A program made the translations under genes and the position numbers. Shown here in pieces: positions 38,791 to 47,518 of a stretch of DNA of 64,000 bases (positions are counted from its first letter, which is position 1; each line of letters starts with the position of its first letter). The notes below the pieces were generated by a model. That model saw only the letters and a program-made list of their open reading frames with translations, was not told where the DNA came from and made no database searches. The stretch comes from Pseudomonas sp. S09G 359 (GTDB lineage Bacteria; Pseudomonadota; Gammaproteobacteria; Pseudomonadales; Pseudomonadaceae): positions 5,981,501 through 6,045,500 of the forward strand of contig NZ_CP025263.1 in the NCBI RefSeq assembly GCF_002843605.1, in the 5' to 3' direction.

Positions 38791-40185
38791 ATGGCAAGCT
38801 TTTCCCACGCGGTGGGTGCACAAACCTACCGCTTCGATAGCCTCAAGGACGTGATGGCCAAGGCCAGCCCCGCACGTTCCGGGGATTTTCTCGCCGGTGT
38901 TGCCGCGCAGAACGACGGCGAGCGAGTGGCGGCGCAAATGGCGCTGGCCAATATTCCGTTGAAGCACTTCCTCGAAGAAGCGCTGATACCCTATGAAAGC
39001 GATGAAGTCACGCGGCTGATCATCGACACCCACGATAAACAGGCGTTTAGCACGGTCAGCCACCTCACCGTCGGCGGCCTGCGCGACTGGTTACTCAGCG
39101 ATGCGGCCGACGAACATTCCCTACGCGCCTTGGCGCCAGGGCTGACCCCGGAAATGGCCGCCGCCGTATCGAAGATCATGCGCGTGCAGGACCTGGTACT
39201 GGTGGCCCAGAAGATTCGCGTGGTCACCCAGTTTCGCGGCACGATGGGCCTGCGCGGGCGCCTGTCGACCCGTCTGCAACCCAACCACCCCACGGATGAA
39301 CCGGCCGGCATTGCCGCCAGCATTCTCGATGGCCTGCTGTACGGCAACGGCGACGCCATGATCGGCATCAACCCGGCTACCGACAGCATCGCCTCGATCT
39401 GCGCCATGCTGGAAATGCTCGACGCGATCATCCAGCGCTACGAAATCCCCACCCAGGCCTGCGTGCTGACGCATGTCACCACCTCCATCGAAGCGATCAA
39501 CCGCGGCGTGCCGCTGGACCTGGTGTTTCAATCGATTGCGGGTACCGAAGCGGCCAACGCCAGTTTCGGCATCAACCTGAACGTGCTGCAGGAAGGCTAC
39601 GATGCGGGCTTGAGCCTCAATCGCGGGACCTTGGGCCAGAACCTGATGTATTTCGAAACCGGCCAGGGCAGCGCCTTGTCGGCCAATGCGCACTTTGGGG
39701 TCGACCAGCAAACCTGCGAAACCCGCGCCTACGCAGTGGCCCGCCACTTCAAACCGTTTCTGGTGAACACCGTGGTCGGCTTTATCGGCCCCGAGTACCT
39801 GTACAACGGCAAGCAGATCATCCGCGCCGGCCTCGAAGACCACTTCTGCGGCAAGTTGCTCGGCGTGCCGATGGGCTGCGACATCTGCTACACCAACCAT
39901 GCCGAAGCCGACCAGGACGACATGGACACCCTGCTGACCCTGCTAGGGGTGGCTGGTATCAACTTCATCATGGGCATCCCCGGCTCCGACGACATTATGC
40001 TCAACTACCAGACCACCTCATTCCACGACGCCTTGTACGCCCGACAAACATTGGGTTTAAAGCCGGCACCGGAATTTGAACAATGGCTGGCGAAAATGGG
40101 CATTTTCACGCAAGCCGACGGCAAGGTGCATTTCGGCAACAGCCTGCCACCGGCATTTCGCCACGCCCTGGCGCAACTGGGATGA
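38791..40185 (+). CDS. eutB: Ethanolamine ammonia-lyase heavy chain
   Basis: The 464-residue catalytic subunit of the adenosylcobalamin-dependent lyase that splits ethanolamine into acetaldehyde and ammonia. Family segments: [22 protein letters not shown] [40 protein letters not shown], and [20 protein letters not shown] 38791 has AAGGAGA upstream, and the frame before it is not similar to the family. Adjacent to eutC with an ATGA overlap. Confidence 0.96.
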   Translation: MASFSHAVGAQTYRFDSLKDVMAKASPARSGDFLAGVAAQNDGERVAAQMALANIPLKHFLEEALIPYESDEVTRLIIDTHDKQAFSTVSHLTVGGLRDWLLSDAADEHSLRALAPGLTPEMAAAVSKIMRVQDLVLVAQKIRVVTQFRGTMGLRGRLSTRLQPNHPTDEPAGIAASILDGLLYGNGDAMIGINPATDSIASICAMLEMLDAIIQRYEIPTQACVLTHVTTSIEAINRGVPLDLVFQSIAGTEAANASFGINLNVLQEGYDAGLSLNRGTLGQNLMYFETGQGSALSANAHFGVDQQTCETRAYAVARHFKPFLVNTVVGFIGPEYLYNGKQIIRAGLEDHFCGKLLGVPMGCDICYTNHAEADQDDMDTLLTLLGVAGINFIMGIPGSDDIMLNYQTTSFHDALYARQTLGLKPAPEFEQWLAKMGIFTQADGKVHFGNSLPPAFRHALAQLG

Positions 40186-41015
40186 AGGAGCCGACCGTGC
40201 AACCAGACCTGCCCGACAACCCGTGGCTGGAATTGCGCCGCCTGACCCCGGCGCGTATCGCCTTGGGCCGTACCGGCACCAGCATTCCCACAGGTGCCCA
40301 ACTGGATTTCCAATTCGCCCACGCCCAGGCGCGGGACGCCGTGCACCTGCCCTTCGACCACGCAGGCCTGAGCAGCCAACTGGCCGAACGCGGGCGTGAC
40401 AGCCTGTTGCTGCACAGCGCGGCGGCCGACCGGCATATGTATCTGCAACGCCCGGACCTGGGCCGGCGTTTAAGTGATGAGTCGGCCCAGAGCCTGCGTG
40501 ACTACGCGGCGGCCAACTCGGGCGGGGTGGACCTGGCGATAGTGGTCGCCGACGGGCTGTCGGCCCTGGCGGTGCATAAACACACCTTGCCGTTCCTGAC
40601 ACGCCTGGAGGAACAGAGCAACGCGGACGGTTGGTCGCTGTCACCCGTGATACTGGTGGAACAGGGCCGTGTGGCGGTGGCCGATGAGGTGGGTCAGTTG
40701 CTTGGGGCCAAGATGACCGTGATCCTGATCGGCGAGCGCCCGGGGCTCAGTTCGCCGGACAGTCTGGGCCTGTATTTCACCTACAACCCCAAGGTCGGCC
40801 TTACCGATGCCTATCGCAACTGCATCTCGAATGTGCGCCTGGAAGGCTTGAGTTATGGCATGGCGGCGCATCGCCTGCTGTACTTGATGCGAGAGGCGTG
40901 TCGCCGGCAACTGTCGGGGGTCAATCTGAAGGACGAGGCGCAGGTGCAAACCATCGAATCCGACGACCCGGATTTGATCAAAGGCAATTTCCTGCTCAGC
41001 CCGCCCACCGACTGA
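40182..41015 (+). CDS. eutC: Ethanolamine ammonia-lyase light chain
   Basis: A 277-residue subunit that binds adenosylcobalamin together with EutB. It has the conserved [17 protein letters not shown] near the N-terminus and [20 protein letters not shown] near residue 190. ATG 40182 overlaps the eutB stop (ATGA); a GTG at 40197 has a better Shine-Dalgarno (AGGAG) and would give 272 residues, so the start is uncertain by five residues. No eutA reactivase or microcompartment shell gene follows. Confidence 0.94.
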   Translation: MKEPTVQPDLPDNPWLELRRLTPARIALGRTGTSIPTGAQLDFQFAHAQARDAVHLPFDHAGLSSQLAERGRDSLLLHSAAADRHMYLQRPDLGRRLSDESAQSLRDYAAANSGGVDLAIVVADGLSALAVHKHTLPFLTRLEEQSNADGWSLSPVILVEQGRVAVADEVGQLLGAKMTVILIGERPGLSSPDSLGLYFTYNPKVGLTDAYRNCISNVRLEGLSYGMAAHRLLYLMREACRRQLSGVNLKDEAQVQTIESDDPDLIKGNFLLSPPTD

Positions 41016-41106
41016 TACCCGCACGATTGCGCTTTTTCACGCCTTTAGGCAGCATCAAGTCACGGCCGCTTGTGTGGTCATACCCCTTTGGAAGTTGAGG
41101 CCTGGC

Positions 41107-41565
41107 ATGCGGATTACTCAAGCGACCCTGGAACACCTGGACCTGTTGACCCCGTTGTTCGTCAAATACCGCGAGTTCTATGGGGCCCTGCCCTTCCCGG
41201 ACTCGTCGCGGGCCTTTCTGGAAAAACGCCTGCGCCGCAAGGAGTCGGTGATCTACCTGGCCCTGGCCGACGATGACGACAAAAAAGTGCTTGGGTTCTG
41301 CCAGCTGTACCCGAGCTTTTCGTCGCTGTCGCTCAAGCGGGTGTGGATCCTCAATGACATCTATGTGGCCGAAGATGCGCGGCGCCAGCTGGTGGCGGAC
41401 AACCTGATGCGCACGGCGAAAAAAATGGCCAAGGAAACCCATGCCGTGCGGCTGCGGGTATCGACCAGCAGTGACAATGAAGTGGCACAGAAGACCTACG
41501 AGTCGATCGGGTTTCGCGAGGACACCGAGTTCAAAAACTACACCTTGCCGATCAGCGAAGACTGA
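41107..41565 (+). CDS. GNAT family N-acetyltransferase
   Basis: A 152-residue single-domain acetyltransferase: the acetyl-CoA pyrophosphate loop lies in IYVAEDARRQLVADNLM and the C-terminal AQKTYESIGFREDTEFKNYTL is typical. The substrate is unknown. TTGAGG precedes ATG 41107 by six bases, which favours it over the longer frame from 41074. Confidence 0.88.
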   Translation: MRITQATLEHLDLLTPLFVKYREFYGALPFPDSSRAFLEKRLRRKESVIYLALADDDDKKVLGFCQLYPSFSSLSLKRVWILNDIYVAEDARRQLVADNLMRTAKKMAKETHAVRLRVSTSSDNEVAQKTYESIGFREDTEFKNYTLPISED

Positions 41566-41585
41566 CTTCCAGACACCGTAGATTC

Positions 41586-41678
41586 AATGTGGGAGGGGGC
41601 TTGCCCCCGATGGCGGTGTGTCAGTCAGACTATTTATAACGGACACGACCTCATCGGGGGCAAGCCCCCTCCCACATT
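41586..41678. repeat. REPIN, GAGGGGGCTTGCCCCC type
   Basis: Perfect 27-bp arms 41586-41612 and 41652-41678, spacer 39 bases. Between the GNAT gene and the DedA gene. Confidence 0.9.
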
Positions 41679-41854
41679 TGGTTTTATGATGCATCTGCGA
41701 CATCCCCCGCTACAAAACCAACAGGCTTTTCACCTCTCAATCCGTATAATGCGGACCTTTCAGGGTTGTAAGAAATGCGGCATACACTTGTAGCCTTATT
41801 ACCCGAGCTTCCGCACAGGCCTGCTGAGCCGGGCCATTCACACAGGTGCCATCC

Positions 41855-42511
41855 ATGGATTTCAACCCGCTTGACCTTATCCTGCATCTCGACGTTTACC
41901 TCGACCTGCTGGTAACCAATTACGGTCCGTGGATCTACGCCATTCTGTTCCTGGTCATTTTTTGCGAAACCGGCCTGGTGGTCATGCCCTTCCTGCCGGG
42001 TGACTCTTTGCTATTCATCGCCGGTGCAGTAGCGGCAGGCGGTGGCATGGACCCGGTATTACTGGGCGGCCTGTTGATGTTGGCGGCGATCCTCGGCGAC
42101 AGCACCAACTACGTGATAGGGCGAACGGTCGGCGAGCGCTTGTTCAACAACCCGAACTCGAAAATTTTCCGTCGCGACTACCTGCAAAAGACCCACGACT
42201 TCTACGACAAGCACGGTGGCAAAACCGTGACCCTGGCGCGTTTCCTGCCGATCCTGCGGACCTTTGCGCCGTTCGTTGCCGGCATCGCGAAGATGCCCTA
42301 CGCACGCTTCTTCGGTTTCAGCGTGCTGGGCACCATCCTCTGGGTCGGCGGCCTGGTGACCCTGGGCTACTTCTTCGGCAACGTGCCATTTATCAAGAAA
42401 AACCTGTCGCTGCTGGTGGTGTTCATCATCCTGCTGTCGCTGGTGCCGATGATCATTGGTGTGTTCCGCAGCCGTTTTGGCCGCACGTCCTCCGAAGCCA
42501 AGCCGCAGTAA
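41855..42511 (+). CDS. DedA family membrane protein
   Basis: A 218-residue polytopic inner-membrane protein with the DedA hallmarks FCETGLVVMPFLPGDSLLF (acidic residue, proline-glycine) and TLARFLPILRTFAPFVAG (key arginine). DedA proteins support membrane potential and lipid-carrier or polar-lipid translocation. ATG 41855 is preceded by AGGTG; the GTG at 41846 is an alternative. A second DedA domain is fused to a PAP2 phosphatase at 24.7 kb. Confidence 0.92.
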   Translation: MDFNPLDLILHLDVYLDLLVTNYGPWIYAILFLVIFCETGLVVMPFLPGDSLLFIAGAVAAGGGMDPVLLGGLLMLAAILGDSTNYVIGRTVGERLFNNPNSKIFRRDYLQKTHDFYDKHGGKTVTLARFLPILRTFAPFVAGIAKMPYARFFGFSVLGTILWVGGLVTLGYFFGNVPFIKKNLSLLVVFIILLSLVPMIIGVFRSRFGRTSSEAKPQ

Positions 42512-42517
42512 CCGGCG

Positions 42518-43333
42518 GTGTGGTCCCTCAGCGCCTGGCGCCGTCGGCGCCTGCTGGCCAAGCACCCGATTGCCGATGACACCTGGCAACGGGTGCGCCA
42601 CCACCTGACTTTCCTCGACGGTATCAGCGACGAGCAAGACCAGTGGCTGCGTGAAGCCTGCGTGGTGTTCCTCGCCGAAAAACACCTCACCGCCCTGCCC
42701 GGCGTCGAACTGCATCAGGAACAACGCCTGCTGCTCGCCGCCCAGGCGCAGCTGCCGTTGATGAACCTCGGCGACCTCGACTGGTACCAGGGTTTCCACG
42801 AAATCGTGCTGTACCCCGACGACTTCCTAAGCCCCCAGCGCCATCGCGACAGCAGCGGCATCGAACACGAATGGGACGGCGAACACAGCGGCGAAGCCTG
42901 GCAACAGGGCCCGGTGATCCTCGCCTGGCCCGGCGTGCTGGCCAGCGGGCAATGGGAAGGCTACAACCTGGTGATCCACGAACTGGCGCACAAGCTCGAC
43001 ATGCTCAATGGCGACGCCAACGGCCTGCCACCGTTGCACCACGACATGCGCGTGCAAGAGTGGGCCAGCGTGATGCAAGGCGCCTATGACGACCTCAATC
43101 GCCAATTGGACGCCAACCCGGAATTGGAAACCGAGATCGACCCCTATGCCGCGGAAAACCCGGCGGAATTCTTTGCCGTCACCAGCGAATATTTTTTCAG
43201 CGCCCCGGATTTACTGGTCAACAGTTATCCACAGGTGTACGCCCAACTCAGCCGCTTCTACCGCCAGGATCCCCTGGCCCGCCTGACCCAACTGCAAGCG
43301 CATGACCCGCGCTATCAGCCGCAGGACGAATGA
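42518..43333 (+). CDS. mtfA: Zinc peptidase, MtfA (M90) family
   Basis: A 271-residue metallopeptidase. Zinc ligands are in HELAHKLDMLNG and a downstream Glu in PAEFFAVTSEYFF. E. coli MtfA binds the Mlc repressor and affects glucose uptake; the target in pseudomonads is not known. It starts with GTG at 42518, 6 bases after the DedA stop and without a clear Shine-Dalgarno, so it probably relies on translational coupling. Confidence 0.9.
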   Translation: MWSLSAWRRRRLLAKHPIADDTWQRVRHHLTFLDGISDEQDQWLREACVVFLAEKHLTALPGVELHQEQRLLLAAQAQLPLMNLGDLDWYQGFHEIVLYPDDFLSPQRHRDSSGIEHEWDGEHSGEAWQQGPVILAWPGVLASGQWEGYNLVIHELAHKLDMLNGDANGLPPLHHDMRVQEWASVMQGAYDDLNRQLDANPELETEIDPYAAENPAEFFAVTSEYFFSAPDLLVNSYPQVYAQLSRFYRQDPLARLTQLQAHDPRYQPQDE

Positions 43334-43375
43334 CCGTACGACGTCTGGCGCATGGCATCGGCGGCGGAATATGCC

Positions 43376-43381
43376 TATAAT
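43376..43381 (+). promoter_or_regulatory. Probable -10 element of the ppa promoter
   Basis: A perfect TATAAT, 62 bases before the ppa ATG, with a poor -35 (TGGCAT at 43353-43358, 17-base spacer). Confidence 0.5.
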
Positions 43382-43442
43382 CGCCGCCACTTTTAGGCCA
43401 ATCCGGCCAAGTTTCTTGGCCAATTAACGGGGGCAACGCCCA

Positions 43443-43970
43443 ATGAGCTACAGCAAGATTCCGGCTGGCAAAGACCTGCCGAACGACATCTACGTCGCCA
43501 TCGAGATTCCGGCCAACCACGCGCCGATCAAATACGAAATCGACAAAGACAGCGACTGCCTGTTCGTTGACCGTTTCATGGCCACCCCGATGTTCTACCC
43601 GGCCAACTACGGTTTCATCCCAAACACCCTGGCTGACGACGGTGACCCCCTCGACGTACTGGTCGTAACCCCTTACCCGGTTACCCCAGGTTCGGTTATC
43701 CGTGCACGCCCAGTCGGCATCCTGAACATGACCGACGACGGCGGCGGCGATGCCAAAGTTATCGCTGTGCCACACGACAAGCTGTCCCAGCTGTACGTGG
43801 ACGTGAAGGAATACACCGACCTGCCGCCACTGCTGCTGGAGCAGATCAAGCACTTCTTCGAGAACTACAAAGACCTCGAAAAAGGCAAATGGGTGAAGAT
43901 CGACGGTTGGGGCAACGCAGACGCTGCCCGCGCCGAGATCATGAAGTCGGTAGCCGCCTACAAAGGCTGA
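43443..43970 (+). CDS. ppa: Inorganic pyrophosphatase
   Basis: A 175-residue family I soluble pyrophosphatase. The metal-binding signature [11 protein letters not shown] is at about residues 65-75, with [11 protein letters not shown] before it. It hydrolyses pyrophosphate from biosynthesis in the cytoplasm. It has its own promoter and terminator and so is monocistronic. Confidence 0.97.
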   Translation: MSYSKIPAGKDLPNDIYVAIEIPANHAPIKYEIDKDSDCLFVDRFMATPMFYPANYGFIPNTLADDGDPLDVLVVTPYPVTPGSVIRARPVGILNMTDDGGGDAKVIAVPHDKLSQLYVDVKEYTDLPPLLLEQIKHFFENYKDLEKGKWVKIDGWGNADAARAEIMKSVAAYKG

Positions 43971-43997
43971 TACTTGCTGCTCATTGCTTCGGCAATT

Positions 43998-44030
43998 AAA
44001 AAAGCCCCGATCATTCGGGGCTTTTTTTTA
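43998..44030 (+). terminator. Rho-independent terminator of ppa
   Basis: AAAAAGCCCCGA (from 43998) pairs with TCGGGGCTTTTT around a short loop, followed by a run of T (44022-44029). Confidence 0.85.
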
Positions 44031-44182
44031 TGGAAAATAAACGGCAAGTTCATCAGCTTATAAACACCGTTTAACCGGATTTAAAATAAGAAGTATCAGG
44101 CTACAACTAAGCCAATACCTACATGCACAACTCAACGCATGGTTTATTTGATCTGTTTTTCCGGCCAGTAAACTCGTCGTTT

Positions 44183-44953
44183 ATGAATACATCAGGTGAT
44201 CGCTTAAAAGCACTATTACGGGAAGTTCATCTTTCCGCCTCCGACTTCGCCAAGAACCGCGGCGTCACGCCTCAACACGTGAACAACTGGTTCAAACGCG
44301 GTGTACCCATGGGCCGGCTCAATGAGATCGCAGAACTGCTGTGCATCTCCAGCCGCTGGCTGCGCACCGGCGAAGGCCCCAAACACCCACCGGCCAATTT
44401 CCTGTTGGAAGGCCCGGATACCAGGAAAGGACTTCCTACCCGCGAAGAGAGTGGCAAATACCTTACAGGCCCCGCCTGCCGCCCGGAAAAAATCGACGTG
44501 GAGATCCCCCTCCACGCCTCATTCACCTCCATCGAACACATCCGCATCTCCCTGCACACCTTAGAAACACTCAAAGTAAACCCCGACCGCGCGCTGGGCG
44601 CCTACATGGTCGACAACAGCATGATCGACATCATCCAACAAGGCGCTACCCTCGCCATCGACCGTGGCCGTACCCAAATCACCGACGGCGAAATCTACGC
44701 CGTCGAACACGACGGCATGCTGCGCATCAAATACCTCTACAACCGGCCGGGTGGTGGTTTGCGCATGCGTAGCCACAATGCCGGCGAACACCCGGATGAA
44801 TACCTCACCCACGAGCAGCGGTTCGAACAGAACTTCCAGGTCCTGGGGTGGGTGTTCTGGTGGTCCACGCTGAACAACCGTCGGCCGGTGCCGCTGGACG
44901 AACACCTGCTGGGCTGGGAAGGCTCTAAATCGGATCCGGAGGTGGGCATTTGA
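44183..44953 (+). CDS. Phage-type repressor: HTH plus S24 (LexA-like) peptidase domain
   Basis: A 256-residue regulator. N-terminal helix-turn-helix (about 5-60; DFAKNRGVTPQHVNNWFKRG) and a C-terminal S24 domain with the catalytic pair Ser146 in VDNSMIDII and Lys183 in MLRIKYLY, so RecA-stimulated self-cleavage is possible. It resembles PrtR/CI-like repressors of pyocin or prophage regions, but no phage genes are next to it. ATG 44183 gives the HTH start MNTSGDRLKALL. The 5-prime region is AT-rich compared with its neighbours. Confidence 0.87.
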   Translation: MNTSGDRLKALLREVHLSASDFAKNRGVTPQHVNNWFKRGVPMGRLNEIAELLCISSRWLRTGEGPKHPPANFLLEGPDTRKGLPTREESGKYLTGPACRPEKIDVEIPLHASFTSIEHIRISLHTLETLKVNPDRALGAYMVDNSMIDIIQQGATLAIDRGRTQITDGEIYAVEHDGMLRIKYLYNRPGGGLRMRSHNAGEHPDEYLTHEQRFEQNFQVLGWVFWWSTLNNRRPVPLDEHLLGWEGSKSDPEVGI

Positions 44954-44958
44954 AGTGA

Positions 44959-45114
44959 ATGTGGGTATCATGCGCCGCACATTTGGCAGGGGGTGGCTTC
45001 GCGCTATTCACCCTGCTCGGCGACGCGGAGGAGTTCCCGCTGATGCCCCTACTATTCAGCCAGACGCGATGTGGGCTGAGCGATTTGAAGGCTGGTGAGG
45101 TTTACCAAAAATAA
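44959..45114 (+). CDS. Short ORF, possible gene remnant
   Basis: Not a recognised gene. A 51-codon frame beginning MWVSCAAHLAGG and ending LKAGEVYQK has G/C-rich third positions from about base 45000 on (FALFTLLGDAEEFPLMPLLF), as real genes here do; a second overlapping frame (44970-45098, 42 codons) also starts with ATG. It follows the S24 repressor by 5 bases and ends just before a terminator, so it could be a tiny co-transcribed gene or the tail of a lost one. The remaining 45154-45336 holds only promoter-like sequence. Confidence 0.25.
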   Translation: MWVSCAAHLAGGGFALFTLLGDAEEFPLMPLLFSQTRCGLSDLKAGEVYQK

Positions 45115-45132
45115 GCTGAACCAGTCCCCGAG

Positions 45133-45158
45133 AAGCCGGCCACAAGCCGGCTTTTTAT
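45133..45158 (+). terminator. Rho-independent terminator after repressor unit
   Basis: AAGCCGGC (45133-45140) and GCCGGCTT (45146-45153) form an 8-bp stem with loop CACAA, followed by TTTTATTG. Confidence 0.8.
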
Positions 45159-45228
45159 TGCCTTTAAAAAACCTGACCAACCTTCTCTCAGACACATCCC
45201 ACCTTCTAAAACCACTGTCCTTTTTGAG

Positions 45229-45259
45229 TTGACAGTAAGACTCCTCACACCCGATTTAT
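45229..45259 (+). promoter_or_regulatory. Possible promoter of ycaC
   Basis: A perfect -35 hexamer TTGACA (45229-45234); the best -10 is the weak GATTTAT (45253-45259). It lies about 80 bases before the ycaC ATG. Confidence 0.4.
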
Positions 45260-45336
45260 CCCCCGCCACCTACCCATTAATCTGTGCCCATGTTGAACGC
45301 AACGCCAAACCCACTTAAACAAAAAAGGATTCAACC

Positions 45337-45969
45337 ATGAGCACTCCAACCTACAAGCGCTTGAACAAAGACGACGCCATTGTTCTGCTGGTCGACCACC
45401 AGACCGGCCTGATCTCCCTGGTGCAGGACTTCTCGCCCAACGAGTTCAAGAACAACGTGCTGGCCCTGGCTGACCTGGCTAAGTTCTTCAACCTGCCGAC
45501 CATCCTCACCACCAGTTTTGAGCAAGGCCCCAACGGCCCGATCGTGCCGGAGTTGAAAGAGATGTTCCCGGACGCGCCGTATATCGCCCGCCCTGGCCAG
45601 ATCAACGCTTGGGACAACGAAGATTTCGTCAAGGCGATCAAGGCTACCGGCCGCAAGCAGATCATCATTGCCGGTGTGGTCACGGATGTGTGCGTAGCGT
45701 TCCCGACGTTGTCGGCGCTGGCGGAAGGGTTTGATGTGTTTGTAGTGACGGATGCTTCGGGTACGTTCAACACCACCGTGCAGCAGGCGGCGTGGAGCCG
45801 CATGACGCAAGCCGGCGCGCAGTTGATGAACTGGTTCTCGGTAGCGTGCGAGTTGCAGGGTGACTGGCGCAACGATATCGAAGGCCTGGGAAATCTGTTG
45901 TCCCAGCGTATTCCCAACTATCGCAACTTGATGAATGGTTACTCTGCGCTGTCGGCGCGTAAAGACTGA
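45337..45969 (+). CDS. ycaC: YcaC-type isochorismatase-family hydrolase
   Basis: A 210-residue cysteine-hydrolase-fold protein. Asp in LLVDHQTGLIS, and catalytic Cys119 in VVTDVCVAFPTLSALAEG. YcaC of E. coli and P. aeruginosa forms octamers or larger rings; the substrate is still undefined. AAAAGGA lies upstream of ATG 45337. It has its own promoter and terminator. Confidence 0.92.
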   Translation: MSTPTYKRLNKDDAIVLLVDHQTGLISLVQDFSPNEFKNNVLALADLAKFFNLPTILTTSFEQGPNGPIVPELKEMFPDAPYIARPGQINAWDNEDFVKAIKATGRKQIIIAGVVTDVCVAFPTLSALAEGFDVFVVTDASGTFNTTVQQAAWSRMTQAGAQLMNWFSVACELQGDWRNDIEGLGNLLSQRIPNYRNLMNGYSALSARKD

Positions 45970-45987
45970 ACCACCTGCGAGTTACCC

Positions 45988-46012
45988 TAAGCCCGCTGAA
46001 AAGCGGGCTTTC
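45988..46012. terminator. Bidirectional terminator between ycaC and histidine kinase
   Basis: TAAGCCCGCT and AGCGGGCTTT form a strong stem with a GAAA loop between two convergent genes. Confidence 0.75.
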
Positions 46013-46018
46013 GGCGTG

Positions 46019-47338
46019 TCAGCCGGTAGGCAAGTTGGTGTCTATACGGCCAAGGGCACGCAGATATACGTTCATGGTGGTGCCGGCGCCCGGGGCGGTT
46101 TGCACTTTGACCGTGCCGCCTGCACGTTGGGCGAACTCCAGGACCTGGGATAACCCAAGGCCAGTGCCTTTGCCCGCGCATTTGGTGGTGAAGAACGGCT
46201 CGAAGACCTTGGCGGCCAGCGCCTCGGGCATACCGGGGCCGTTGTCGGTGATGCTCAGCAGCAGGTAATTGCCGGTGCCCAGCGCTTCGTCCTGCTCGAC
46301 GCTGACCAACTGCGAGCTGATGTGCACGCGGCCCTTGCCACCCAAGGCGTCGCGGGCGTTGGCCAGCAGATTGATCACCGCTGCACTCAACTGCGCCTCT
46401 TCGCACAACACGCCGGTGCCGGCAGCCGCCAGGTCGAGGGAGAGTTCAACGCCGCCCGATACGGTCCGTAGCAACACGTCACGCATGCTTTCAAGGCGCT
46501 CATTCACGTCGATGCACATCAAGTTCGGGCTGTCGTGGCGCACGCTGGCCAGCAGGTGGTTGACCAGTAACCGGCCTTGATCCACCGCCTGCAGGCCCGC
46601 ATCGCTGAAGCGCTCGACCTCCTCCGGCCGGCGCGCGCGCAATCGCACCATCTGCAAACTGGCACTCAAGGCTTGCAGCAAATTGTTGAAGTCATGGGCG
46701 ATGCTGGCCGCAACCATGCCCAGCGACGAAACGCGCTTGGCATGGTGCATGAACTGTTCGGCCTGACGCCCCAGCGCCTGGGCTTGGGCGAGTTCGTGTT
46801 CCAGGTGTCGGGCGCGCAGTTCGCGCTGTTCGCTGAGCAGGCGCAGTTGCAGCAACGAGGCAGTCTGACGGGCCAGCGCCAGCAAGGCATTGTGTTGCGC
46901 GACCGTCAGCGTACGTGCGCGGGTATCAATCACGCAGACCGTGCCCAGGGCAAACCCACGATCATCGCGAATCGGCGCGCCCGCGTAAAAGCGGATGTAC
47001 GGCGGCCCCAGCACCAGCGCGCTGTGCTCAAAACGCGTATCCAGCGTGGCATCTTCGACCACCAGCACCTCATCGGGCGACAGGATGGCGTGCGCGCAAA
47101 ATGCCAGGTCGCGGTGGGTCTCACGCACGTCCAGGCCAATGCAGGCCTTGAACCATTGGCGCTCTTTGTCTACCAGCGACACCAGCGCAATCGGCACGTC
47201 GCACAGGCTGGTTGCCAGCAACACAATGTCATCAAAACCCGGCTCAGGTGTGCTGTCCAGAATGCCCAAGTGTTCCAGGGACCGGAGGCGCTCTTGCTCA
47301 TTGGCGGGGAACGGGGCAGGAACATGAGGCATCTGCAT
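46019..47338 (-). CDS. GAF-domain sensor histidine kinase
   Basis: A 439-residue protein without membrane helices: N-terminal GAF domain (about 25-165; FCAHAIL and FYAGAPIRDDRGFALGTVCV), coiled linker, dimerisation/phosphoacceptor region with His215 in ASIAHDFNNLL, and an HATPase domain with NLLANARDAL, ITDNGPGMP and GKGTGLGLSQV. No response-regulator gene lies beside it, so it is an orphan kinase; its signal is unknown. ATG at 47338; the downstream end faces ycaC. Confidence 0.9.
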   Translation of the reverse strand: MQMPHVPAPFPANEQERLRSLEHLGILDSTPEPGFDDIVLLATSLCDVPIALVSLVDKERQWFKACIGLDVRETHRDLAFCAHAILSPDEVLVVEDATLDTRFEHSALVLGPPYIRFYAGAPIRDDRGFALGTVCVIDTRARTLTVAQHNALLALARQTASLLQLRLLSEQRELRARHLEHELAQAQALGRQAEQFMHHAKRVSSLGMVAASIAHDFNNLLQALSASLQMVRLRARRPEEVERFSDAGLQAVDQGRLLVNHLLASVRHDSPNLMCIDVNERLESMRDVLLRTVSGGVELSLDLAAAGTGVLCEEAQLSAAVINLLANARDALGGKGRVHISSQLVSVEQDEALGTGNYLLLSITDNGPGMPEALAAKVFEPFFTTKCAGKGTGLGLSQVLEFAQRAGGTVKVQTAPGAGTTMNVYLRALGRIDTNLPTG

Positions 47339-47518
47339 ACGTCGCGGTCGGGTCCAGGGAAAATGATGATGCTTGGGGAGGAGCGGCGCAGCAAGATAAA
47401 TGAAGAAAACCTTATACCCGTAGGTCTCTTAGGCAACACCAGGGGGTCGATTGTGGGTTTTTTGACGTTTTGGCCGTTATAGGTGCTTATGAAGTTGATG
47501 GTTAGAAGCACTAAGCCA

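Noticed and set aside
44970..45098. 42-codon frame beginning MRRTFGRGW
   Set aside because: Third-position composition is worse than the overlapping frame 44959-45114 and no Shine-Dalgarno is visible.
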